DNA from: Oryzias latipes
Lineage: Eukaryota > Chordata > Actinopteri > Beloniformes > Adrianichthyidae
Length of the DNA: 64,000 bases
Assembly: GCF_002234675.1 (NCBI RefSeq)
Contig: NC_019859.2
Span: 28,887,973 to 28,951,972 of the forward strand
Reading direction: 5' to 3'
Part shown: positions 32,354-50,785 of the stretch, in pieces
How the letters are laid out: every line of letters begins with the position of its first letter
How positions within the stretch are numbered: position 1 is the stretch's first letter
Program-made: the position numbers and the translations under genes
The notes under the pieces: generated by a model
What the model was told of the DNA's origin: nothing
The model's database searches: none
The model's input: the letters and a program-made list of their open reading frames with translations, nothing else

Positions 32354-35300
32354 TGTTTAGTCAAAAAGAGTTTTTTTTTCTTGTTTTACGTCTTGTTCTG
32401 GGTTTGATACCTTTTTTTTGTTTTAATTTGTATTTATTTTGCGATCTTATCCAGGAAGGTCTACGGTCCGGTGGACCCTCTTGATCATGTGTGCAGCTGT
32501 TGTCATGGAAACATAAAGCAACTTAAATTTACCCTTAGTGGTTGAATTTGACATTAGTTCACATGTAAAATAAAATTGACTTTCCCTCTGAACTTAGCAC
32601 ACAAACACTCTCATTCTCATTAATGCAAGTGAAACTAAACCAAGCTATTAGGGCTGATGTGCACCATCACTATCCATTTCCCTTTTAGAGGAATTAATGA
32701 CATCGCATACAAGACAAGAAAGCACTTAACCAATGCCAGCAGCCTATTTCCTGACCACGCTACACAAATAGCCCCCATTCATTTACTGATGAACAAGTAA
32801 GACACCAGTGATGCTCTGGAGGAGCTACTGGAAATGTATTCTGTCGCACCACTTCATGCACAGGTACACACACATACACACTCACAACATAAACACATGC
32901 ATGCTCTGTAGCATTTAAAAACCACAACATAAATTACCTCAATATATTTTTCAAACAACGATCAGTTTTTACAAAAACCTCTAGAGGTAAATTTTGTCAA
33001 TATCACAATTTCTTGTTTTTTTTTCTTTTATCCTAAAATAAGGCTCTTTGTGGGAATATCTAATGCCCTGGATTTTAAAAGCAATTTGGACTCCATTCAC
33101 ACTACTTTTTTTTGGTTTTGTTTTTTTGAACGGCAAATATGACAGCACCGATTTCACAGATTAAAAATGTAAATACAAAAGTTTTACGAAAACCATTTAT
33201 AAATCCACTGTGATCTGATAATGAAAATGTGGATGGTTTATTTAAAAAAATGAATAAAAATGCGTTTTAATTACAAAATTGTTCAAACGCAAACATTGTT
33301 GTCTTTATTTGCCAATTTACTGTAGTGGGCATAAATTTTTTTTCGCAGACTTCTGGGAAATTTGTAGGGCACTGGAATTTGGAACTGTATATTCGGACAG
33401 CACGACAAAATGGCAAACAGTGAGTAGTGAAAGAATTCGGACACAACCAATGTTTACAAATCCTTGATTAGTGACAAATTACCCCCCTTTGCCATCAGCC
33501 TCCGGTCATTTGGGGAACTGCAAGATTGCAACCTTTCCAGGTTGACGCTGAAAGGTTTTTGAAGTCTATTTACCTTTTACCACTGGAGCTTTAGTTGCAG
33601 AGGTGACCTTTTTAGGCTTTGGATGAACTTAACTCTTCAACTGTTTCTGCGATTAACATAATTCCAGCGTATTCTAAAGTGTTGTATTTCAGAGCAAAAC
33701 TGCTTTTCTGCGTGTCAGAATCCGTTGGAATTACGTTGATGGCGTAAACGGTTGAAGTGTCAAAGAGCATGTGTTGTTTTGCTGTCGGCGGTGAAAGCTC
33801 TGGTGTTGAAGGGTTTTGGCCATTTCTTGGCTTGTGTTCAGCTTGTTTTAACCTGAGGTGCTTCTAGCCTCATGTCTTCTGGAGGGACAGTGGGTTGCAT
33901 GTTGGTTTCCTGGATTCTAGCCCGTTTTTTTTCTTTCTTTTGATCTAAAAGTTATCAGAAACCTATTTTTTTCTTTTAACATTTTTAATCTAAAATCTTT
34001 ATTCTGACACATTGGTATTAATCCAAACAGCCAACAGCAGTGTTTGTAGTTTTTTTGCTCTGTTGACCTTTTTGCAGCAATGTTTGACACTTTGGAATAG
34101 TTTTACATTAACTGAAGACACTGGATCTTTGGAAAAATCAGGTTTTTGCATTTCAGTCAGACAACTCTTGCAGAAGAATATTTATTTCACAACATCTTTA
34201 GGTTGACATTCACAATTTGATTCACAACTTCGTTTTGGCATAAGGCTCCGTTCAATTCCTTGAGACACTTATTTTTTCCATACACTTTCGGGTAACAACC
34301 CCCGTAACGGAGCCCACAGGTGGAAGCCGGGGAGGAGGGAGGGGCAAAGAATGAGCGCTGAAGGTAAGAGAGAATGAACAATTGTACACCTGACTTAAAT
34401 AGGACGCTAAGCAGGTGGGTTAATTAACTGACCCGCCCTAGGGGAGTAACCTGCAATTCTGCCGAGTGTCTGCCCGAAATGCGACGAGTCGCTATTTATT
34501 ATACATCTTCAGCTCCTACTGCATTTTTAAACTTGTGCTAATTTATTATAGAATGCTAACAAGAATGTTTTGTCAAATATCCCTGCTTTAAAGTTTTAGG
34601 TGCTTTAGCACCTCACAGCTCTAAGAATTCACACGCAGATTTTTGCAGGAAATGCACCAATAACACCAAAAAGTTTGATTTCTGAGTGATAAATTCTTCC
34701 CTCCAAGTTATTTGTTTAGCTTTTTTGAATTTAACCTCTTATGACTGGAGGAAATATTTGAGTAAACCCTCTACACATGCAGTCACAGGGCCCCAGTTAA
34801 CCAAAATGAACTATTGTGGGGATTTAACCAATTATGTTATGTCCACACGCGTTGAAGCCAGGTCTGAAGGGATTAAATAAAAACCCAAGATTAGAGATTA
34901 GACTCAGAATGTTGGTCACTGATGTGTCGGGGTCATTTCTTGAAGATGAACATCAAAACGATGCAAACTAGTACAAGAAGGAAGCTGATGATGCAGATTC
35001 ACTGACGATGTGGTAACTCCTGGGGTTCCTCTTTCTGCACCTGTTTGAGCAGACAGCTGCTCCGAGCTGATACTGTATCTGCTACCAGATCACGGCTGTG
35101 CACGTGCCAGAGAGCGTGCACGGATTACACTGCAGTTCAAGCGAAGCAGCAGACAGAAACTGTACGACGAACAGCCCGTCCGTGTTAATGTTCATGTTAG
35201 CAGGATGAGGAGGGTGCCCGGCCATCGCTCCTCCAGTTTCTCCTCCAGGCCAGCAGATGAAATGCAAACATGCATGTTCCTGTAAAGGTCAGTGATTACA

Positions 35301-35364
35301 CTGACTGACCGGAGATGACAGGCAGCATCTGGCCTACCTGTGGATGGAAATCTCATGCTGGGCT

Positions 35365-35387
35365 GACACACACACACACACACACAC
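35365..35387 (+). repeat. (CA)n microsatellite
   Basis: A short, uninterrupted CA run. Confidence 0.9.
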
Positions 35388-36539
35388 CTCCATGTGTGCA
35401 GTGAAGTGCCATCTTTGGCCTCAGCTGGTGTTAGCATGACTGACAGCGAACACATCCGTCACACCTTTGGAAGAAGAAAAGGCACTCAGAGCTGCCCGAG
35501 CAACAAAAGTGAGGAAAGTCTAATAAAGACGGGAAAATGGAATTCTCTTCAGCAGCGGCTAATCTTAACGGACACAGGCACAAGCAATAAGAGAGGGATT
35601 ACAGAGACACTTTAGCGGCGCAGGAAAGAGCGCCGCACGCACAAATAAACAGCCGGATTGCACTGAGAGCATGTGGGGCGCAGCTTAATCAAGAGACACT
35701 GGTGTGTGTATTAGTGGAAGGAAAATAAACTAATCCCAGAACAGCTATAAATTGTTCAATTATAATGAGGACATGGCTGCTCACAAACCATGGCTCCTCT
35801 GCCTTCATGGCTCCTCACCGCTCTGCACCTGGGTGCTGCTTCCACAGGCCTTTTTCCACACGCCACAAAGTGGCCTTTCTTAATCTAAAGTGCAGCAGCG
35901 CCCTAATATCTGAAACCCACTCTGCGCCTTTAGTGCAGCTTTGTCCTCTGCAGCGCATCGCGCTCTCTGAGGTGAAGGTTTCTGCACCCCGCTTTTAATC
36001 CTATGGCTTCTTTGTGACTGAAAACATTTTTTTTAAAGTGTCATTAAGGAAACTCGAGCTTTTCCATGCTGCCACAAGAAAGCTGAGGCATGTAAAGAAA
36101 CGAAACTAACTAAACTTTTCTGATCAAATGTTTTCGTGATCAAAAGCTCCAGCTGTTTTTAGAAACAACTTGAATTCCTAAAAAAAAATGAATTCCAGAA
36201 GTTTTTCCTTTTTTTTATTATTACAGCAGCTCAGTAAACAGATAAGAGCTGAATGTATTTTTTGTTGGACAGATGTCTGAAGCTTTGTAGCTTCAGACAC
36301 TCAAAGTGTGTACTTGTGTAAACCTCTTTTGTATTTGAGAATTATTTTTTATTACATTATATTTGTGTCCATTTCTTTTTGGACCAGATGGTAGAGAGAA
36401 CAGAGAGATAGTAGAAATGGGGGGCATGGGTACATAACAACAAAAAGGGGGTAAAGAAGTTGGAGAAGAGAGGCCAGGATTACAACTGAAAAGAGGCAAA
36501 AAGTTGCTCAAAGTTTCTACTGAATGAAAAGAAAAACAA

Positions 36540-38925
36540 CCTGAAGCAAGATTTTTTACAACATTAAAAATAGGGACAAAAAGTGAACATACCCAGATTA
36601 CTTTACAGATGAGAAGGGTCCAAACTATAACATCAATAAAGCAGCAAACGGCCTCAGTAACTATTTTGTAAATGTGGGTCCAGAATTGGCAGAGAAAATT
36701 CCAAAATCCAAAACCAGCAAAGACAATAATCCACCCACCGGAAGTATCCCACACTCAACCCCTCTCTCTGACGAGCGGATGTCAATAACACCTTTTTACA
36801 AGCTATAGACCTGCTTCTCTCCTGCCACAATTCTCAAAAATTTGAGAAAAGAGATGAGAAATAAGTTACATTATTTTGAGAGACATAACATTATAAATGA
36901 AAACCAATATGGTTTTAGGTAAAACAGATCAAACTTAACGGCTTTGGAGGAAATCACAAATGCTCTGGACAAAAAGAAATATGCATGTGGATATTTCATT
37001 AACACATCTGAAACCAGGACATCCTACTTCAGAATCAGAATCAGAACCCTTTATTGGCATTATGCAGTGCACAACGAAATTACTTCCCAGTAGCTCTTTT
37101 CAATAAATACCTATACACGTACGAAAGACTGTATAGTAAAATATGAATGATTATTGCACACAAATTTAAAGCGTAGCCAATTCATGCCACAGTGTATTGG
37201 CAGGGGTGAATGGGTGGGGGTGGGGGGGGGGGGTGAGGAGCACAGGTGTGTGATTGGGGGAAGGGGGGGGTGGATGGATGTCCCAGCTCTGGGGAAGAAG
37301 TCTATTGGTGTGAGTTCTGATGTTCCTGTATCTCTTTCCAGAGGGTAGAGGTACAAACAGTTGATGTACCGGGTGGGTGGGGTCTGCAGCTCTACAACCA
37401 GCCTTCCGAAGGACCCAGCTGTCGTACATTGAGTCGAGTTGTTGGAGAGGTCCGTCTACAATCTCCTGTGCGGTTTTCACCACCCAGGCCAAGTTATTCC
37501 TGTCTTCTTGAGTAGTTCAGCTCCTGTACCACACCGTTGCACTCAGACAGAGGATGCTTTCTATGGTGGCTCTGTAGAGGGTTCCTAGTAGTTCCCTTGA
37601 GAGTCCAGTCCTCTTAAGTTTCCTGAGGAAGAAGAGTCTCTGTTGAGCCTTTTTCACCAGGTGGGATGTGTGCAGCGACCAGGTGAGGTCAGAAGTGATG
37701 TGGATCCCCAAGAACTGGATGTGGTCTACCCTTTCCACCTCCTCCTCATGAATGAGGAGAGGAGTGTGTACCACCTTCTTGGACTTTCTGAAGTCCACAA
37801 TAACCTCTTTGGTCTTGGTGGTGTTCAGGTTGTTATCGGCACACCATCCTGTTAGGTGCTTGATCACGTCTCCGTAGTGAGTCTCATCATTGTTCGATGT
37901 GAGACCCACCACGGTGGTGTCATCCTTGACAAACTGCAAGTGTATGTGATAAGAGGACTAGCGCTAAATTGGGTCAAAAGCTATCTAACGGGAAGAAAAC
38001 CAATCGTCAAGATGGACGAATTTACGTCAGAAGCCAAAGAGATAAGTTGTGGTGTCCTACAAGGATCAAATCTAGACCCGCTGCTATTCAATATTATCGT
38101 AAATTATATATTTAATGTTTCAAAACTTTTAAAACTTATATTATTTGCTGATGACACAAATATATTCTATTCCACAGACAATTATAGGGTACTTATCAAT
38201 GCGGTGAACATAATGTTAAACAAAATAAAATCATGGATGGATTACAACAAATTATCTTTGAACCTAGAGAAAACCAAAGTGATGTTTTTGGTAACTTCAA
38301 ATCCAACACAGAGCTCTCAAATAAAATAAATAATGTCTCAATTAAAAGTGTTGCAGAAATCAAATTCTTAGGGGTTTTTATTGATGGCAAACTAAGTTGG
38401 AAGCAACACATCAGACACATGGAAAACTAAAGTCTCAAAAAGTATTTCAATCATAAATAAATCTAAACATGTATTAGGATACAACAGAAGATATTTATTG
38501 TACTTCTTCTTAATATTACCATATTTTACATACTTTATAGAAAATTTGGTTGAATAACATCTTGTCTTTTTACTGAAAAAACGAGCCGTCAGAATTGTAC
38601 TTAAAGCCAGATATCTTGATCATACAAACAATTTATTTTATCAATCAAGACTTTTAAAACTGCATGGCTTTGTGGATTTTTACACTGTGCAACTTCTATA
38701 CAGAGCTAGCGGGAAATCGTTGCCATTCAACATCAAAAAACAGTTCTTAGAAAATGAAGGAGGAAGTAATTGAGGGGATGTAGGAACTTCAAGATCAAAC
38801 TGATAAGAACCACAAAGAAAAGTTTCTGTGTGTCGGTGTGTGGCACTAAACTCTGGAACGGGTTACGTAATGAGCTTAAACAATGTTCAAACAATGTCCA
38901 AATACATGTGTGAACTTGATTTTGG
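36540..38925 (+). mobile_element. LINE reverse transcriptase remnant, split by another LINE
   Basis: The left part (36540-37025) encodes fragments F-V-N-V-G-P-E-L-A-E-K-I and N-E-N-Q-Y-G-F, typical of fish non-LTR reverse transcriptases. The right part (about 37923-38925) continues with LALNWVKSYLTGRKP, ISCGVLQGSNLDPLLFN and ILFADDTNIF (catalytic F-A-D-D), FLGVFIDGKLSWKQHI and C-terminal debris. Frameshifts and stops make it dead. The parts are separated by an inverted L2/Rex-type LINE fragment. Confidence 0.85.
37026..37925 (-). mobile_element. L2/Rex-type LINE 3' fragment nested in another LINE
   Basis: The minus strand encodes the C-terminal half of a reverse transcriptase (DDTTVVGLTSNNDE, FLGIHITSDLTWS, VKKAQQRLFFLRKLKRTGLS), then after a frameshift VVKTAQEIVDGPLQQLDS and PLPSGKRYRNIRTHTNR. 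The 3' end at 37026-37075 (TTTATTGGCATTATGCAGTG) is the usual tail. This is a 5'-truncated insertion, as normal for target-primed reverse transcription. Confidence 0.85.
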
Positions 38926-39035
38926 ATGGACACCAGTGAAGATAAAAAATCATTGAAAAAAAATGTTCAGAGCACTGTCTAGTGGGTCTAGATGACCCAA
39001 CTCCCAATGTTAAAGTGCCTAGGATAGCACAAGGT
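38926..39035 (+). mobile_element. Half copy of piggyBac-like MITE
   Basis: Contains only the right half of the 52217-52421 type element (GGACACCAGTGAAGAT, GTGGGTCTAGATGACCCAAC, GGATAGCACAAGG), next to the end of the LINE remnant. The left half is missing. Confidence 0.85.
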
Positions 39036-39336
39036 TTAAGCAGCCCTGCTATTTAGAGTTCATCAGGTGACAGATCTGATAGCAGCTAACTTCATCTGTT
39101 TAGGTGTTTTGTTTTCTTCCATTTTTTCTGGAAAGGGTTCTAACATCATTGTTGGTAGATTTCCTTCTCCTTCCATTAGCTTTGGTTCATTGAGGAAGGC
39201 TCTCTGAAGCATAGCATAAAATGTAAAAAACTTGTCTCATGTTCTTGGACATAGTTTCTGCAGAGCGGCAGGAGTTCATTACAAATTCGCTTCTGAGTTG
39301 TGGGCAGGACTGTTGAAGTTGAGTAAACCTGCCTCT

Positions 39337-39575
39337 TCTTCCCGTCACCCATCTGTTAAAACACTGTCTCGCTAGCTTTTCCAGCCCCTCATACACCAGC
39401 CTAACATTACAACAAAAATGGCGAACAATATCGGAGCTGTCCAGTACATTTCTGAGTCCGACGGCAGATCGGATGAGGAAAACAGAGACGTACATGGATC
39501 ACCTTGTCTGCACGTGAATTCCTCAAAATGGAGCAGAGCTGGGAGCTTGTGGCCCGCCCAGCGTGTTTAGTTGAA
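39337..39575 (+). repeat. Dispersed repeat, second copy
   Basis: Related to 31483-31915 (GATGAGGAAAACAGAGACGT, GGGAGCTTGTGGCCCGCCC). No coding function recognised. Confidence 0.55.
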
Positions 39576-40297
39576 AAGGTTTCAGACTTTAGATTCTTTG
39601 GGCTAATCTTATATGAAAATTTGTCTCTGAAGCCATATTTGTCATATATTAAAAGTAAAGTGTCCAAAACTATAATTTGAAAAATGTGAAGTATTTTCCA
39701 TTCTGTAATGTCCTGGGAATCTTTTATTGTTCCATTTTATTGTTTTATTTTACTTATCGTGTTAAAGTGTGGGATGAATAAAGACGTTAATTTTACTGCA
39801 GAAGAGTTATTTGAATAACACAAAGTTGGATGTGGTGAAAAAGCAGGTGCACCATTTATTAAGTCAGTTTGTTCAAATTTGAAGATTTAGTAGAACAGAA
39901 AACTTTACTGTACATGCGTTTAGTTAAAAATAGAAGGAGATGTCAGAGAGTTTACAAATGTAATTATTTTTACTTCACAAGATGAAAATCCCAGAAGGAA
40001 ATATCATTTGAAGTTTAAAGTTGCTTGAAAAACATTTACAGTTTGGAGTTTTGGAATGAAAAGTTGTTCAAATCAACTTTTATCAATGAAATTTTTTGTA
40101 AAGTAGAAACTTGAGAATATGCTTTGTGTGGTTAGTGTGTGGTTGCAGGCGGTAAAGACCGTTTAGGATCATCTCTGTATTTCTTCTTTAATATGTTATA
40201 TTGGGGTAGAAATAAAAAAAATAATTTCATTCTTCTTACTGCTCCTTTTCAGTCATGAAGATGTGTGGACTTTAGTTGTGAACTGACACACACCAAA

Positions 40298-41034
40298 ACA
40301 TATGACCAAAACTATTGGCTCACTTCCCTTGACTCACACATGAACTTAGGTGCCATCCCATCCCTAACCCATTGAGTTCAATTTGATGTGGGTCCACCTT
40401 TTCCAGCTTCAACTCTTCTGGGAAGGCTGTCCACAAGGTTGAGGAGTATTTATAGGAATTCTGACCATTCTTCTGAAAGCTCATTGGTGAGGTCACACAC
40501 TGATGTTGGTGGAGAAGGCCTGGCTCTCAGTCTCAGCTCCAAATAAGAATCAGAATTCGGATGCTCCTGTACCTCTTTCCAGAGGGAAGAGGTACAAACA
40601 GTTGATGTCCTGGGTGGGTGAGGTCTGCAGCTATACGACCAGCCCTCCGTCGGACCTGGCTGTTGTATACTGAGTCGAGTTGTTGGAGAGGTCCTCCCAC
40701 TATCTCCTGTGCAGTTTTCACCACCCGGGGCGAGTCCTTCATGTCTTGAGCGGTGCAGCTCCCGTACCACACCGTGGCACTCAGACAGAGGATGCAGATC
40801 CTCCCAAAGGTGTTCAGGTCAGGACTCTGTGCAGGCCAGTCAAGTTCATCCACACCAGACTCTGTCATCCATGTCTTTATGGACCTTTGTGCACTGGTGC
40901 ACAGAGAAACTTGTGTAAAAACCGTCTGCATGCTTGAGTGCTGATTTTATACACCTGTGGCCAGACAAAGTGATTAAGACACCTGATTCTGCTTCATTTG
41001 GATGGTGAGTGAATACTTTTGGTGATATAGTGTA
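40298..41034 (-). mobile_element. Internally deleted Tc1/mariner element, copy 2, with LINE patch
   Basis: The ends are ACCAAAACTATTGGCTCAC and GTGAGTGAATACTTTTGGTG, the same family as 15172-16006. It retains the C-terminal Tc1 transposase part on the minus strand (SGVDELDWPAQSPDLN). The middle is deleted, and 40541-40800 is a foreign LINE segment. Confidence 0.88.
40541..40800 (-). mobile_element. Internal LINE fragment inside Tc1 copy 2
   Basis: Closely similar to 37316-37557 (AGAGGTACAAACAGTTGATG, GAGTCGAGTTGTTGGAGAGG, CTCAGACAGAGGATGC). Minus strand frame: VVKTAQEIVGGPLQQLDSVY and PLPSGKRYRSI. It lacks the LINE 3' end, so ordinary retrotransposition does not explain it. Confidence 0.85.
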
Positions 41035-41487
41035 ACAAAACCATAATGACCTGTACAGGTACAGGTTTTTTGATTTAGCCTAAAAACTGCATATTATTAA
41101 ATGAGCACAGGAAACACTTTGAAAATAGATCAAAGGATAATTGAAATGGGACTTTAAGAGAAAGGCTTTAAGAGTTTTTGATCAACCTTTCCTTTTCTTT
41201 ACACAGTAACAAACAACGCCCGCATCACTTGTTGCAGCCCCCCCAACTTCTCATCCTCCGTCTAAAACTGGACGTGTTTCTGCCGAGCACAGCCGGTTAC
41301 AATGCAGCTCAGAGTATTTTCAGCTCGGAGCGTCTAACTTTAGCAGGAGAGGGACCTGACCGGCAAAGAATTCAGGACGTTCATTTGATCCTTTAAGGCA
41401 AACCAGGCACACTGGTCAGAGAGCGCCATCTGTGGCTCAGTGACCGCATTTCCTCCTGTAGCAAGAAGCAGAAAACAGACTTTCTTC

Positions 41488-41508
41488 TTTAATGAAAACG
41501 TCTTTAAT
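41488..41508 (-). terminator. pycr1: Candidate pycr1 poly(A) signals
   Basis: Two minus strand ATTAAA hexamers (41488-41493, 41503-41508) lie about 460 nt past the pycr1 stop. They are plausible cleavage signals but unproven. Confidence 0.3.
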
Positions 41509-41965
41509 CAAACAGGTGTGGTCCTGCAGGTCCTCACAGTCAGTCAGTCAGGCAGGCAGGGATGGGGGTGTAAAGGCATCCCATCCACAAAAGGAGATAA
41601 CCAAAACCAAAGAAAGCTCAGCTTCTTAATGCTTCATTAGACAAATGTTCATTCTTGGTTTAAAACAAAGAGAATAAATTCAGATTTTTAGTGTTGAAGG
41701 TTCACACCACAGACACAAACCACTGCATCACCCAGCAGCTGGGATGACCTTACAAATCAGCACAGAGGCTGCTGGGAAAATTCTCAGAATTCATTTGGAC
41801 AGTGACTCTGTCACACCATGCCTGAGCAGGATGCAGGCGAGTTGGTGATGTCACCAGTAGGCGGGGTCCCCCACCCCAGTCCTAGCTCAGTTCCTGGTTT
41901 CCTGTAGCTGGGCGGCTCTGACTGTGTGGGCGTCCCACTGTGATGCGATCGAAAGTCTACCGTTG

Positions 41966-48467
<6,502 letters not shown>

Positions 48468-48740
48468 CCTTCCAGGTGACGTGACACCTGAAGAGGGGGA
48501 CAGACCGTTATCCACACTGAAATCTCATTCGGATTAACCTCTCCTCTCCTGCCTGGATCGGATTAGAATTTCAGTTCCAGTTCAGGTGAAGCTCAGGAAG
48601 AGAAGAAAGCTTCGGTCTACTGTACATTAAATATATAGACATCAGTCAGAGGTTTCCTGTTGGATGCTCTCACGCTCATCCAACTTCCATCCTCTAAGGA
48701 GCTCTCATCAGCCTCGCGGAAGGAGCGCACGCGCATTTAC

Positions 48741-48960
48741 CTCGGATAATCCAGAAGAAGCTAACGGAGACTCTCGTTTGTTCTCAGTGAGAGCTGCAGA
48801 TGTTCGTCCTTTGGCCAGAAACGAACCGAGTCAGAACTCCGCTGGCGCCAACGTGGCTTTCTTCTCCGAGCGCTGGTTCTGTTACGGTTAAAGACTGACA
48901 ATCCAGCCAATCAGCACCAAGACAGTTACATCGTTGACCAACGAAGGACTAGATGATGAA
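48741..48960 (-). promoter_or_regulatory. pycr1: Putative pycr1 noncoding exon 1 and promoter
   Basis: A minus strand donor CCGAG|GTAAATG sits at 48741/48740, and the ATG exon has an acceptor with only 20 nt of UTR, so an upstream noncoding exon is required. CpG density rises at 48715-49015 (GGAGCGCACGCGCAT, GCGTGCGCGCGG). The transcription start is not determined. Confidence 0.5.
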
Positions 48961-50504
48961 ATGTGGGCGGAGCCTATTGTTCGTCCTGCCCTGTTGCGTC
49001 ATTCGCGTGCGCGCGGTACAGGAGCAGAAAATGTGAGAATCTGGGAAATGTAGGTCAAATAAAAAAAATAGAATCTAAAAGTTTGTTTGCGTCAGACAGA
49101 AACAAATAAACAAACACAAACTCAGAGACAGTTTGACTGAGTTGACCTTCAGTGAGTAAGCGAGGAAAAAAACGAGACTTTAAGCTGAGCTTTCAATCAC
49201 AAAAGATAGTTTCTAATGTCACTGGAATTTTTTTTTTTTCACTTTTTTCTTTTTATGCAAAAATTATAAAAAATATGTCTAAAACTAAGCAAACAAAAAC
49301 AACTACATCTAAAAACTGTGAGACCTGTCATTATTTGGGAAGCAGTGACAGTTGTGCTCAGGAATTAGTTAGCTTTCTTCTAAATTCATGCAACCATGAG
49401 TGAGAGGGCTTAAAACTATTCATTTTAAATTGGAGTTCAAGTTCAAGCTGTCCAGTCTAGTTTCAATGTTGGCAGGATTCAAACCCTAAATCTTCCATTC
49501 TCAGGGTTTACCACTACACAATCTTACAGTTTTCAGTTCCTCTGGGATTCTGCAGCAATTTTTTAATTGTTTCAGCACAACTGCCTGAAGTTGTAGAAAA
49601 ATTGTCATAAAAGGCTGCAGGAGGACATTCAAACTTTGAAGCAATTGTTTTTTCCCCCACTCTGTTGTTGTGCAATTTTATGCAATAACTGCACAGGATT
49701 TATTTCTAAATGAATGCACCTTTTTATGTTTTATGTGAAAGTTGAACAATAATATAGGAGCAGCATGTTTAGGAAATTTACAACGAAAATGACAGATATC
49801 ACATTCATGTTGAAAAGTTACATTTTAATTAAAGAAATAAAGCTGGCAGGCTGAGATTGAATAAAAATGCCACTTTGAAAAAAATGTTTTATTTAATTTC
49901 AGAAAAAACATTTAGTTCAGTATAGTTAAGTGTGTCTTAGCCTTAATTATATTTCTTTTATTTTGATATTACTAATATCTCATCTTAGCTTTCATTTTTC
50001 TCTGAAGTGCCTTGAGTCTAAAAATAAATTCATCTTTCAACACAGAAAACAACTGTTTCAGTTAGAAAGATCACTTCAACAAAACACTATCTGTCTGTTA
50101 AAATAATCATCTAAACCTAAAATGCAGTATGCAATATTCAATCTGTACACTGAATGTGCATTTAGAAATCACATACAAGAGTTCAGCCTCTCTTCACAGC
50201 TGCGGCCTGCGGTTCCCAAGGAGGTAAAGTTAGATCTGCGGTTTTTCTTGAAGCTGCTGTGAGTGAGTGAATGCAGACTTCACCTAATAAAAACAGAGGT
50301 CATAGTGTCTAATAATTCTGTCAATTAAAGAAAAGAAAAAACTATGATAATACAAACTAGGATAATATGATTTAAATTAATAAACTCAAATACTTTGTAC
50401 ATACTGTATAAATAGAAAATATTGACTATGGAAACATCTGTTCTGTCAGATACAATTTACGCTCATATTTCACCTAAAGAACCTCAACACTAGATTTCTT
50501 AATA

Positions 50505-50785
50505 TCCAAATTCACACACATGATATATTTAAAAATGTGGTAAATACACACGCGGTAAATTCACCCACATGTCAAATTCACACACGTGACAAATTGCGAC
50601 ACATGAAAAGTTCACACAAAAGACAAATTTACCCACATGTCAAATTCACACATATGATGAATTTACGCACATGATAAATTCACGTACATGATAAATTCAC
50701 ACACATGGCAAATTCACACACATGACAAATTTACACAAATGACAAATTCACACACACATGAATTCACACACACTGCAAATTCACT
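50505..50785 (+). repeat. Degenerate minisatellite, about 19-21-bp unit
   Basis: Diverged units of the type ACAAATTCACACACATG, roughly fourteen copies, with C/T and A/G drift in the ACACATG part. No conserved direct repeat plus unique spacer pattern. Confidence 0.88.

Larger units (their letters stand above)
27071..41965. other. Intergenic region between mafg and pycr1
   Basis: No host gene found. It contains a degenerate Tc1, a large foldback element, two related dispersed repeats, nested LINEs and a second Tc1 copy. Stretches 28.3-29.3, 31.9-36.5 and 39.5-40.3 kb have no recognisable coding sequence. A rearranged TE-like patch at about 28975-29060 has repeated CCAATAAACGCCGG and GGAATAAACGTCGG motifs. 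Confidence 0.7.

Noticed and set aside
41178..41396. Possible hAT transposase C-terminus (S-I-F-S-S-E-R-L-T-L-A-G)
   Set aside because: Resembles the hAT dimerisation motif only loosely, too short, and no further hAT sequence around it.
50505..50785. CRISPR-like array
   Set aside because: Degenerate tandem minisatellite with no conserved repeat/unique spacer alternation.
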